Shown here piece by piece: positions 17,953-26,578 of a stretch of 64,000 nt of DNA; the stretch's first letter is position 1; every line of letters starts with the position of its first letter. A model generated the notes under the pieces. It ran no database searches and was not told the origin of the DNA. It was given only the letters and a program-made list of their open reading frames with translations. Origin of the DNA: Bacillus thuringiensis (lineage in GTDB: Bacteria > Bacillota > Bacilli > Bacillales > Bacillaceae_G); the NCBI RefSeq assembly GCF_022095615.2, contig NZ_CP155559.1, forward strand, positions 4,548,501 to 4,612,500, given 5' to 3'. Position numbers and translations under genes: made by a program.

Positions 17953-19922
17953 CATTTTGGCAATTCGCATTTAAAAATGTCTCGCGTAATTCGAAAGCAT
18001 ATTTCGCTTATTTTGTAAGTAGTGCGTTTTCTATCATGGTTTTCTTTTCATTTACTGTATACGCGTATCATCCACGCTTACAAATTATGAATAAATTGCA
18101 GGAACAAGATCCGCTCATGAACTTGGCTGGCATGGCACAGTTTGTTATCGTTTTGTTCTCGTTCTTCTTTCTCTTATATTCTATTGGGACATTTTTAAAT
18201 GTACGGAAACAACAATTTGGCGTTTTAACTGTTCTCGGTATTTCACACAAACAATTAAAACGGCTTTTGTTTACTGAAAATATGATTATTGGAATACTAG
18301 CTATCTTTGCTGGTATTCAAGGCGGTCTTGTGTTCTCTAACTTTTTCTTACTCGTTACTTCTAAATTAACAAATGCAAAAGGCCTCTATTTATATTGGCC
18401 AACAGAAGCAATTATCGTTACTACAATAACTTTTATTATTTTATTTTTCATCGTTTCTACATTTACACCGATGTTCATTCGTACTCGGAAAACAACTCGA
18501 TTAATTAAAAATAATAAAAAGGAAAAAGACGAAAAAAGGCCGTCCATACTCGTTTCATTGTTTGCCTTAATTTGTTTAGGGCTGTGCTATTATATCGCTG
18601 GTTATCCGCAAGGCTACATAACAGAAAAAAATGCACAAAATGGATCTGTATACCTTATCATGTTATCTATTTTACCGCTCGTAATAGTCGGAACATATTT
18701 ATTCTTTTCACAGACGTTTCTCCTCTTTATCTTTATCTTAAAAAAGCGAAGAAAGTTTTATATGAAACAAATAAACATGTTATGGATTTCAGATTTAGCT
18801 AGCCGTACACGTAGTAATATTAATGTGCTCTTTATCGTTTCTATGTTGTCAGCACTTGCATTTACAATTATTACTGGGTTATTTGCTGCTAATAATAATA
18901 CGAAAGCATCGATATTAGAACGATATCCTTTCCCCTTCACGTATACGTCCAAAGGTGAAAATCAATTGGAACAAAAGCACATTGCTACAATTGAAACGGA
19001 GCTTACAAAGGCTAATTTTCAATACAATAAATACAAATCTACAGTATTAAAAGATACAGCTTTAAAAGAGGACGTTGTTCTTATGAAAATGAGTGACTAT
19101 AACATACTCGCCAAACAATTAAAGAGACCAGAAATAACTCTTGATTCTACACAAGTTTATATTATTTCTCGTTACTCGCCCGAACTCTTAAATCTTGTAT
19201 CAAATCCATTTGCAAAGCAAAATACAATTACACTTGGATCAAATAAAAAGGAATTCTCTATTAAAGGATTTATTAATAAAGGGATAGAGCCTTCTTTTTT
19301 ATTACCCCATTTAATTGTTATTCAAGATACTGTAATTGATAATTCGATTCCTCATATTGAAACAATAACGCTATATAATTATTTTGTGGAGAACTGGGAA
19401 AACTCAATTACTCCGACAAAAAACATTTCGCGGACTATAAGTGAAGATGTGCGTGATTTTTATGAAAAACATAAAGAAGAAGATGCTCGAGCCCCTTTTT
19501 CCCTTTCTACAGCCGCGGTGGATCTAAACTACAGTAAAGGCAATTCAATTGCCACTTTCTTTATTTGGACATTTCTCGGCTTTATTTTCTTTATCGGAGC
19601 AGCTAGTGTTTTATACTTCCGTATGTATAATGACTTAACGATTGAAAAACAAAAATACATTACGATTACCAAAATCGGTCTAACAGAATCGGAAATGTTT
19701 CGTTCTGCAACGATTCAATTAGGAATTTTATTTTTCATTCCTTATATCGTTGCTGGTATTCATACAATATTTGCGATTCAGTTTTTACAAAATATGTTTG
19801 CTTTCTCTTTATTAAAAGAATTAATCATTATACTTACATTGTTCGGGATTATCGAGATCATTTTCTTCTTCTTAATCCGTTCTCTGTACATTAATAAATT
19901 ATCACAGCATATCAAAATATGA
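17949..19922 (+). CDS. BceB-type permease, paralogue 3 of 3
   Basis: The 657-aa protein has the same opening (MTFWQFAFKNVSRN) and layout as the two upstream copies but is more divergent over its whole length, including the extracellular loop (about residues 320-525). It is coupled to the ATPase by an ATGA overlap, so it is probably that ATPase's original partner. A strong terminator follows. Confidence 0.88.
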   Translation: MTFWQFAFKNVSRNSKAYFAYFVSSAFSIMVFFSFTVYAYHPRLQIMNKLQEQDPLMNLAGMAQFVIVLFSFFFLLYSIGTFLNVRKQQFGVLTVLGISHKQLKRLLFTENMIIGILAIFAGIQGGLVFSNFFLLVTSKLTNAKGLYLYWPTEAIIVTTITFIILFFIVSTFTPMFIRTRKTTRLIKNNKKEKDEKRPSILVSLFALICLGLCYYIAGYPQGYITEKNAQNGSVYLIMLSILPLVIVGTYLFFSQTFLLFIFILKKRRKFYMKQINMLWISDLASRTRSNINVLFIVSMLSALAFTIITGLFAANNNTKASILERYPFPFTYTSKGENQLEQKHIATIETELTKANFQYNKYKSTVLKDTALKEDVVLMKMSDYNILAKQLKRPEITLDSTQVYIISRYSPELLNLVSNPFAKQNTITLGSNKKEFSIKGFINKGIEPSFLLPHLIVIQDTVIDNSIPHIETITLYNYFVENWENSITPTKNISRTISEDVRDFYEKHKEEDARAPFSLSTAAVDLNYSKGNSIATFFIWTFLGFIFFIGAASVLYFRMYNDLTIEKQKYITITKIGLTESEMFRSATIQLGILFFIPYIVAGIHTIFAIQFLQNMFAFSLLKELIIILTLFGIIEIIFFFLIRSLYINKLSQHIKI

Positions 19923-19924
19923 AT

Positions 19925-19959
19925 AAAATGGCCTTGTGCAATATGCACAAGGCCATTTT
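19925..19959 (+). terminator. 16-bp terminator after the permease cluster
   Basis: Arms 19925-19940 and 19944-19959 pair perfectly around a three-base loop, then TTTC. It lies three bases after the stop codon of the last permease and may also serve the YjcZ-type gene on the other strand. Confidence 0.85.
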
Positions 19960-19975
19960 CAATAGTTTTTAATAA

Positions 19976-20170
19976 TTAGCAGCAATATCCACCATAGCCG
20001 CCTGCGTAACCGCCGTAACCACCATAGCCACAACCGCCTCCGCCTCCGCCGAAGCAGCTAGCACCGATGATGATTAATAAAATAAACAATACGATTAGAA
20101 GCGCAAAACCGCCGCCGCACCCATTTCTGCGGTTACAATCATCATGTCTGTGTTCACACTTTTCGCTCAT
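19976..20170 (-). CDS. YjcZ-type sporulation peptide, glycine-rich
   Basis: The 64-aa product has a charged N-terminus with His, Cys and Arg (EKCEHRHDDCNRRNGC), then the YjcZ-family hydrophobic core GFALLIVLFILLIIIGASC, then a Gly-Tyr repeat tail ending GGYGGYCC. Related small proteins are made late in sporulation in B. subtilis and the B. cereus group. The extended N-terminus and the Gly-Gly-Tyr tail are longer than in the shortest members. The RBS region GAGGAATAGAGTA precedes ATG. No regulatory site was identified. Confidence 0.8.
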   Translation of the reverse strand: MSEKCEHRHDDCNRRNGCGGGFALLIVLFILLIIIGASCFGGGGGGCGYGGYGGYAGGYGGYCC

Positions 20171-20311
20171 TACTCTATTCCTCCTTTAGTATCATTCATA
20201 ACAAGTTCTCCTTGCTCTAAATGAGGGGATTCCATTTATAGTATGTTTTCAGGGCGAATAGGAAGCTTGACCTTATTAAAAACGGGCTTGTTTTTGGAAA
20301 TGGGCTTCATC

Positions 20312-20338
20312 AAAAAAAGATACCTGTTAAGGTATCTT
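20312..20338 (-). terminator. Terminator of the sugar-acid operon
   Basis: Arms 20317-20324 and 20331-20338 pair perfectly. On the minus strand seven T residues follow. It directly adjoins the stop of the GntP permease gene. Confidence 0.85.
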
Positions 20339-21664
20339 CTAAATAAACATATTCAATAAAAGTGCAAAACCAAATGCGATAAATGATAATAATGTCTCCA
20401 GTACCGTCCATGTCTTAAATGTTTCCTTCACCGTTAATCCTAAATACTCTTTTACAAGCCAGAACCCCGCATCATTTACGTGAGAAAACATTAATGATCC
20501 TGCTCCGGTTGCAATAACGAGTAACTCTAAATTCACACCAGACATATGCTGAATAACTGGTGAAACAATTCCTGCTGCTGTCGTTAATGCTACTGTCGCT
20601 GAACCTGTTGCAATTCGAATTAATCCAGCTACCATAAAAGCTAATACAATTGGTGATAACGATATATGTTCTGCCATTTGTGCAATCGCCGTTCCAACGC
20701 CGCTTTCAATTAATATTTGTTTAAATCCACCGCCTGCACCGATAATTAAAATAATGGAACCGACCGGTAGTAAACTTTCGTCCGTTAATTTTTTGATGAC
20801 CTTTTTATTAATTCCTTGTCTTATTCCAAGTAAATAAAATGCTGCGAAACATGAAATAAGTAAAGCAATTACTGGACTTCCTATAAATACGAAAAATTCA
20901 GTTATCTTTTTCGGTAATGAAATATACGGTGCAACTACTGATAAAATCATTAATACAACTGGTAATAAAATAATAAAAAATGAAACTTTACGACTCGGTA
21001 AATCAGTTGATACAGTCGTAACTCGGATAAGCTCTGGTTCATTTTCAGGTATAACCCTTTTATGTACCCACTTTGCAAATATCGGTCCTGCGATAATAGC
21101 TGTTGGTAACGCGATAATTAATGAATATAAAAGTACCTTTCCTAAGTTCGCGTTATAAATACCGATTGCTGTCATCGCCCCTGGATGTGGTGGCACGAGC
21201 CCATGAACGATAGATAATCCAGCGATAACAGGTAACGCAATTAATAATATGTTTTGCTTCGTCGTTTTTCGAATGGAAATAACGAGAGGTAATAAGATGA
21301 CAATTCCCACTTCAAAAAATACTGGAATCCCTATAACAAATCCTGCAAATAACATAGCCCATGGCAGTTTCTTCACACCGAAAAATCGAATAAAGAAATC
21401 TGCCACTTGCATGCCAGCCCCTGAATCGGACATCATTTTCCCTAAAATTGTTCCGAGAGCTAAAATACCAACTAAATGCCCTAGTACACTACCAACACCA
21501 GTTTCATAGGCAGTCACTATCTTCGTTAAATTCAGTCCAGACATGATGGCTAAAAATAAACTAGCAACTGTTAAACTAATAAATGCATGCCATTTCCACC
21601 ATGATACCCCTAAAATAACAATCGCGATTGCAAATAACGTGACGATTAATAAGTATATATCCAT
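20339..21664 (-). CDS. GntP family sugar-acid:proton symporter
   Basis: The 441-aa protein has some 12-13 hydrophobic helices and GntP-type motifs such as HGLVPPHPGAMTAIGIY and HVNDAGFWLVKEYLGL. The family imports gluconate and related sugar acids with protons. Here it is the last gene of an operon for an amino-sugar acid, so it probably imports that compound or an acylated form. In the characterised Salmonella dga system import is by a PTS, so this operon uses a different entry route. RBS AAGGGGAATGAGAG precedes ATG. Confidence 0.87.
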   Translation of the reverse strand: MDIYLLIVTLFAIAIVILGVSWWKWHAFISLTVASLFLAIMSGLNLTKIVTAYETGVGSVLGHLVGILALGTILGKMMSDSGAGMQVADFFIRFFGVKKLPWAMLFAGFVIGIPVFFEVGIVILLPLVISIRKTTKQNILLIALPVIAGLSIVHGLVPPHPGAMTAIGIYNANLGKVLLYSLIIALPTAIIAGPIFAKWVHKRVIPENEPELIRVTTVSTDLPSRKVSFFIILLPVVLMILSVVAPYISLPKKITEFFVFIGSPVIALLISCFAAFYLLGIRQGINKKVIKKLTDESLLPVGSIILIIGAGGGFKQILIESGVGTAIAQMAEHISLSPIVLAFMVAGLIRIATGSATVALTTAAGIVSPVIQHMSGVNLELLVIATGAGSLMFSHVNDAGFWLVKEYLGLTVKETFKTWTVLETLLSFIAFGFALLLNMFI

Positions 21665-21687
21665 CTCTCATTCCCCTTACTTTATAA

Positions 21688-21713
21688 AAAAAGAGGGACA
21701 ATCCCCTCTTTTT
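21688..21713 (-). terminator. Internal terminator between regulator and permease
   Basis: Arms 21688-21697 and 21704-21713 form a 10-bp stem ending in a T-run on the minus strand. It lies between the GntR-type gene and the GntP gene and should reduce permease transcription relative to the enzymes, or mark a separate unit. Confidence 0.7.
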
Positions 21714-22437
21714 ATACGTCATAATTCACTACATAATGCTGCATTTCTGTATTGTAGTAGCCTTCGCTATATTCAATTACTTCGCCAACTTCATCGTAAG
21801 AATAGCGCATTCGCTTTAATAACGCTGTGCCCTCTTTTTCACCTAATGCTTCTGCAACGAAACTAGGCGCAAGTCCAACAGCGAATTCATCTCTGAAGTT
21901 TTCTAAATGTATACCTCGGTCCTCGACTAAATCGTAAAGCGATTGTAAATCAAAGTCCGATAAATCTGTACTTGCCATTTTAGCTGAGAAATAGTGCGTA
22001 TAATGAATGTACGGTGCATCATTTAACGTATATAAACGTTCAATACGAAAACTCTCTTTACCGAATAATCGAAATGGCACTGTTCCTTCTTCATTCTGAA
22101 CGATTTCTGCTTTTAGCAATTTCTTCTGTACTTTATATCCTTCTTCCACTAACACTTCAGTAAATTTCTTACCCTTTGACAGTTTTGTCGCAGAAGTGTT
22201 ACGGATGACTTTCGTTCCTTTACCGCTTTTCTTTTCCAAATATCCTTCTTGAGCAAGTTCTTTAATCGCATTACGCACTGTAATTTTACTCACCTTGAAC
22301 TCTTCTTCTAACTGCGGTTCGGAAGGAATATTCGTATGAATCGCATATACACCATGCAATATTCGATCACGAATAATATTTTTTATTTGTAAATATAATG
22401 GTCCTTTTTTCCTCGTTACGTTCACCGTTACACCCAC
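21712..22437 (-). CDS. GntR family regulator, HutC subfamily (UTRA domain)
   Basis: The 241-aa product has an N-terminal winged helix (PLYLQIKNIIRDRIL, then EEFKVSKITVRNAIKELAQEG) and a C-terminal UTRA effector domain (RLYTLNDAPYIHYTHYF to YYNTEMQHYVVNYD). It most likely senses a phosphorylated sugar acid made by this pathway and controls the operon. The GTG start overlaps the kinase stop (TAGTG), indicating translational coupling. A palindrome at 26496-26507 upstream of the operon is a possible operator. Confidence 0.87.
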   Translation of the reverse strand: MGVTVNVTRKKGPLYLQIKNIIRDRILHGVYAIHTNIPSEPQLEEEFKVSKITVRNAIKELAQEGYLEKKSGKGTKVIRNTSATKLSKGKKFTEVLVEEGYKVQKKLLKAEIVQNEEGTVPFRLFGKESFRIERLYTLNDAPYIHYTHYFSAKMASTDLSDFDLQSLYDLVEDRGIHLENFRDEFAVGLAPSFVAEALGEKEGTALLKRMRYSYDEVGEVIEYSEGYYNTEMQHYVVNYDV

Positions 22438-23453
22438 TACCTTTCTACATCACCTACTGATGCCGTCATTGCCCGAAGTATATCCTTCTCTGATGACATT
22501 GGCGTATCACCGACGATTGTATGTGCAAGCATTCCAGCTGCTGACGCAAATGAAACAGCTTTCTCTGGTGCAAACTCTTCTATCTCGCCATGAATAATCC
22601 CGCTCGTATAAGCATCTCCAGCACCTATTCTATCATATACAGAAAACGTAAGTGTTTTTGCAAAAGTGAACGCACCATCTTTACATATAAATCCGCGAAG
22701 CGAATGTGTATTATCGCTATTAATAGAGCGATGTGTACCAGCAATTGTAGTGATATGATATGTTTTAGCAACCTTTGGAATAAGATCAACAAGTTGCGCC
22801 TCTCGCTCTGTCTCTTCTGTTTTCATTCCAAGAACGAACATTGCATCTTTTTCGTTCATCATAACGATATCAGCAAGAGCTAGCATTTCTTCATAATGCG
22901 GTTTCGCCTGCTCATATCCGTCTTCTCCCCAAAGAGATGGACGATAATTGCAATCAAAAACGACAGTGCCTCCGTTTTCTTTAACTGCTTTCGCTAAAGA
23001 TTTCATATGATGGCGTACAGTATCATTCATCGCAAGTGTAATCCCACAAAAATGAACGATATCAATTTCCTTTGCGATTTCTTCAAATTGATACATTTCT
23101 TCACATGCCGTATTGAAGCTACTTTCTAATCGATTCGAATATGTAACGCGGCTTGCACGTGCTCCAAATCCATTTTCTAAAAAGTACATGCCGACATATT
23201 TACCGCCTCTTGAAACAAGCGAGGTTTGCACACCCAACTTTTGAATGTACGATAATGCCGCATCTCCAACCGAATTTTCCGGTAAAGTTGAAATAAGAAG
23301 CCCTTCATGCCCTAGATGAGAAAGCGCGGCTGCAACATTCACACCTGTACCAGAAAAGGAATAATTTAATGTGTTAGCTTGCGATAACAATTCATATCCC
23401 GGTACTTGCAGGCGCATCATTACTTCGCCAAATGCTGCAATTTTCTTACGCAT
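22437..23453 (-). CDS. PfkB family sugar kinase (2-keto-3-deoxygluconate kinase-like)
   Basis: The product of about 338 aa is a ribokinase-fold kinase: FSGTGVNVAAALSHLG near residue 30, the Asn-Gly-type sugar site, and the C-terminal anion-hole motif DRIGAGDAYTSGI with catalytic Asp. It resembles KDG kinases. It could phosphorylate 2-keto-3-deoxygluconate or the incoming amino-sugar acid; because the next enzyme acts on 6-phosphates, the second is possible. I favour ATG 23453, eight bases inside the aldolase gene; an in-frame TTG at 23462 is the alternative. Confidence 0.83.
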   Translation of the reverse strand: MRKKIAAFGEVMMRLQVPGYELLSQANTLNYSFSGTGVNVAAALSHLGHEGLLISTLPENSVGDAALSYIQKLGVQTSLVSRGGKYVGMYFLENGFGARASRVTYSNRLESSFNTACEEMYQFEEIAKEIDIVHFCGITLAMNDTVRHHMKSLAKAVKENGGTVVFDCNYRPSLWGEDGYEQAKPHYEEMLALADIVMMNEKDAMFVLGMKTEETEREAQLVDLIPKVAKTYHITTIAGTHRSINSDNTHSLRGFICKDGAFTFAKTLTFSVYDRIGAGDAYTSGIIHGEIEEFAPEKAVSFASAAGMLAHTIVGDTPMSSEKDILRAMTASVGDVER

Positions 23454-24201
23454 ATTGATCAACTAACTTCTTCACTACTGCTAGTAATTCACGGACATCT
23501 TCTGTTTTCGTATTGCCAGTTTCTTTATCAATAATAGAAGAGTACACGTGCGGGATAACTTGCTCTACGTTTGCTTCAAGCGCAATACGTACAATTGTTT
23601 CGAAGTTTTCTTTATCAATTCCGCCTGTTGGCTCTAATGCAAATCCTTCTTCCGCACATGCTTTCGCTACTGCACGATATTCTTCTTCATGAGCTAAACC
23701 TTTCATTGGGAAGTATTTCAATGAATTTCCGCCCATATCACGTACAAGTGCGATCGCTGTTTTAATTGGAACAATTGCTTTCTCTTCTCCAGCTGCACTA
23801 ATTGGACCAGTAGAAATATTTACGTAACCTACTTTTCCTGTTGGTGATACTAAACTATTAATCCAGCTATCTTTGCCGCCAAGATTTGCACGCGTTGCTC
23901 CAACTGAAGGGAACACTTGGTTAATATGGCTACCAGGATAATGCTTCGCAATTTCAGCTACTACTGCCGCTTGGCGATTATCTCCTGCTCCTAGTCCGAT
24001 TGATACAGCATCATCAATTTCTTTTCCGTATGCTTTCATCGCTGTCACTGCTTCTTCCACTGTTGGGTAGTCTTTTGATAACACTCCCACTACTACATAC
24101 CCTTCTGCTGCTTCAAAAATATCTTTCGCATTTTCGATATTGTTCGCTAATACATTTAATGCTACGCGGCCTTTATAAAAACGTTTTTGAATGTTTGTCA
24201 T
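23446..24201 (-). CDS. KDGP aldolase family protein (DgaF-like)
   Basis: The 251-aa product begins RFYKGRVALNVLANN and contains HINQVFPSVGATRANLGG, NSLVSPTGKVGYVNISTGP and GNSLKYFPMKGLAHEEEY, with the Lys expected for Schiff-base aldolases. DgaF in Salmonella cleaves 2-keto-3-deoxy-6-phosphogluconate into pyruvate and glyceraldehyde 3-phosphate. It starts one base after the DgaE stop and overlaps the kinase, so the three enzymes are probably made together. Confidence 0.85.
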   Translation of the reverse strand: MTNIQKRFYKGRVALNVLANNIENAKDIFEAAEGYVVVGVLSKDYPTVEEAVTAMKAYGKEIDDAVSIGLGAGDNRQAAVVAEIAKHYPGSHINQVFPSVGATRANLGGKDSWINSLVSPTGKVGYVNISTGPISAAGEEKAIVPIKTAIALVRDMGGNSLKYFPMKGLAHEEEYRAVAKACAEEGFALEPTGGIDKENFETIVRIALEANVEQVIPHVYSSIIDKETGNTKTEDVRELLAVVKKLVDQYA

Positions 24202-24202
24202 T

Positions 24203-25306
24203 TTAGTTTCCCCCTACAATTTCTCTCATTTTTTCTTCAATTACATGTATGTCATCACCTTGAAGTGGACGTGGATCAATATCAAAGAATCCTTGTCTTA
24301 CGCCGTAATCACGTGTGTAAATGGCAATTTCCCCTTCGCGTAATGCATTTACAACGTCTTTTGCTGATTTATTTAACTCGTTCTCGTTAATATGAATACG
24401 CGCTCTAAAGATTGCTCTTCCTGCTTCATCTTGAACAATCGTTACATTTACACCATTTAATTCTTTTAGCGGCATAAGTACTTGTAATAGCTCTTTTTCT
24501 TGTTCACTCTTATCTTCTTTTACTCCGTACTCATCAAGCGCTTGAAGTAAACCGAAAGTTGTTTCTTTCCCAACTTTCATACTTCTACCGCTGCAATGTA
24601 ATTGCACTTTCAGCCACTCAATATATTTTCGTTTCCCGCCAACAATACCAGAAGTAGGCCCTTCAATTGCCTTTGAACCGCTATAAATGGCAAGGTCTGA
24701 ATACTTCACATATTTTTGAATATCTTCTTCAGCTGCCGCATCGACAATCAGTGGTACGTTATTTCGCTGCGCCACTTCCCATGCTTCTTCAACAGAAATC
24801 ATATTTTTTTGCACGGCATGATGGGATTTCACATACAGAATCGCTGCTGTATTTTCACCAATCGCATCTTCAATATGCTCTGCTTTCCCTTCGTTTGCGT
24901 AACCCACTTCAACAAGCTTACCGCCGCCTAAATAAATCATCGTTTCAACAGGAGCACCGTATTGAACGTTATGACCTTTTAACATAATCACTTCGTTTTT
25001 CGCGATGACCTCTTGATGAAGTCTTTCACTTTTACGACGGTTTCCTTCTGTAACGATACCAGCGATAGAAAGCGCAATTCCGCTCGATGCTGAATTTACA
25101 ACAACCGCTGCCTCTGAATCTAGAATTCTCGCAATATGGTCTCCTGCTTTATCTACTAAATCAGCAATTTCCACATAATTTTGTCCACCATGTTTCATCG
25201 CATCCATAACTGTATCTGTCGGAGCGGATACACCTAAAATACTCATTCTACCGCTCGCATTAATCACTCTTTTTAATCCGTACTTAGCATTCAATGAATG
25301 ACCCAT
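24203..25306 (-). CDS. D-glucosaminate-6-phosphate ammonia-lyase-like PLP enzyme (DgaE-like)
   Basis: The 367-aa protein belongs to the SelA-like branch of PLP enzymes. The cofactor lysine is Lys212 in YSGSKAIEGPTSG, and VNSASSGIALS near residue 70 helps bind phosphate. DgaE removes ammonia from D-glucosaminate 6-phosphate to give 2-keto-3-deoxygluconate 6-phosphate, the substrate of the DgaF-like enzyme encoded next. The start overlaps the metallohydrolase gene by 23 bases. Confidence 0.85.
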   Translation of the reverse strand: MGHSLNAKYGLKRVINASGRMSILGVSAPTDTVMDAMKHGGQNYVEIADLVDKAGDHIARILDSEAAVVVNSASSGIALSIAGIVTEGNRRKSERLHQEVIAKNEVIMLKGHNVQYGAPVETMIYLGGGKLVEVGYANEGKAEHIEDAIGENTAAILYVKSHHAVQKNMISVEEAWEVAQRNNVPLIVDAAAEEDIQKYVKYSDLAIYSGSKAIEGPTSGIVGGKRKYIEWLKVQLHCSGRSMKVGKETTFGLLQALDEYGVKEDKSEQEKELLQVLMPLKELNGVNVTIVQDEAGRAIFRARIHINENELNKSAKDVVNALREGEIAIYTRDYGVRQGFFDIDPRPLQGDDIHVIEEKMREIVGGN

Positions 25307-26384
25307 TGATTACAACCCCTTTCGTATCAATTCTTCTTTCAGCAATGCGCTGATCCCCTTCTGAATCAATTAACGTAACCTTCTCATCTTTCACCGTAAA
25401 TAAAGTTAAGTTTGCAATATCGCCTTCTTGAATACGACCAAGCTCTGGTTTCTTAAGCCATTCTGCCGCATTTTTCGTCACCGCATCAATTACTTCTTCT
25501 AGCGGATAACCTAAGTAAAGGAATTTCGAAAGAACGTGAGCCATACTATACACTGGACCGTGTATACGATTCTTCCGGTAAATATCTGTACTAATTGTAT
25601 GAAAGGCAATATCGTGACGCTTCGCTGCTTCTGCTACTTTAAAAGAAAAACTAGCATTACCGTGACCAACATCTAAATGTACGCCGCGATTCACTGCATC
25701 TAGTAATACAGGTAGCGGTTTGCCTTCTTCATCAAATAAATTATTTTCTTTCCCGTTTAAGTAATGTGTGATCACATCATCTTTTTCTAAAAGAGGTACA
25801 ACTTCCTCTATGCGAGGAGGTGCTGAACCGATATGTACCATAATCGGCAATGATGTTTCACGAGATAAAGAGCGTGCAACATGAAGCGGTTCAATTCCAC
25901 TATCACAAACAACACTTTTACTCATTCTCGCCTTTAATCCGACGATTACATCTTTATACTTTTCTACTGCTTCTATTACTTTCTCTTTATCTATCCATTC
26001 CATATTGGATAGTTCATCAATTCGTTTCAAACCGATGCGAGAAATATTTAAAAAGGCAAATAAATTCGTTTTCGCCTGCTCTCTATTTTTGACTAAATCT
26101 GCAATGCGATCAGCTCCGCAGCTACCAGCATCAACAATTGTCGTTACCCCTTGCTTAACGCCAATTTCGTCTACCTCATCGCCATAAGGATCAAACTCTG
26201 GAAAAGCATGAACGTGCAAGTCAATCCAACCACTCGATACGTAAGTACCTGAGTAATCAAGAACCTTTCCACCTTCGCCAGCACCAGCTTTCGTCACCTG
26301 TGCGATTTTATTATTTTCAATTACAATGTCAATCTCTTCCCCGTTCACACGTTTCACATTACGTAGTACGAATCGTTCTGTCAT
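25284..26384 (-). CDS. Amidohydrolase/deacetylase family metallohydrolase
   Basis: The 366-aa TIM-barrel hydrolase has metal motif DLHVHAFPEFDP (residues about 54-65), a carbamylated-Lys candidate in VGLKARMSKS, His in MVHIGSAPP, and DVGHGNASFSF. Members are annotated as deacetylases or dihydroorotase-like enzymes. As the first gene of the operon it probably removes an N-acyl group from the amino-sugar acid so that the ammonia lyase can act. The substrate, for instance an N-acetylglucosaminate, is inferred from context only. Confidence 0.82.
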   Translation of the reverse strand: MTERFVLRNVKRVNGEEIDIVIENNKIAQVTKAGAGEGGKVLDYSGTYVSSGWIDLHVHAFPEFDPYGDEVDEIGVKQGVTTIVDAGSCGADRIADLVKNREQAKTNLFAFLNISRIGLKRIDELSNMEWIDKEKVIEAVEKYKDVIVGLKARMSKSVVCDSGIEPLHVARSLSRETSLPIMVHIGSAPPRIEEVVPLLEKDDVITHYLNGKENNLFDEEGKPLPVLLDAVNRGVHLDVGHGNASFSFKVAEAAKRHDIAFHTISTDIYRKNRIHGPVYSMAHVLSKFLYLGYPLEEVIDAVTKNAAEWLKKPELGRIQEGDIANLTLFTVKDEKVTLIDSEGDQRIAERRIDTKGVVINGSFIEC

Positions 26385-26495
26385 TGTATTTCCACCCTTT
26401 TCTATAAGAAGCCATAAGAATACGCTTACATTAAAATTTCATTTTTTATATCTCTTTCACACGTTTAGCGTAACATAAAAAAAGGGAGAAGTAAA

Positions 26496-26507
26496 TATAA
26501 CGTTATA
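26496..26507. promoter_or_regulatory. 12-bp palindrome, possible GntR operator
   Basis: TATAACGTTATA is a perfect palindrome 112 bases upstream of the metallohydrolase start and 72 upstream of the TolB-like gene. It is the only clear dyad in this divergent promoter region. AT-rich palindromes arise by chance, so support is modest. Confidence 0.35.
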
Positions 26508-26578
26508 ATGTTTAATTTTATATTAAAATATGAGTTTCCATTACATATTCGGACACCCTATACGCAGGAGGGATATTC

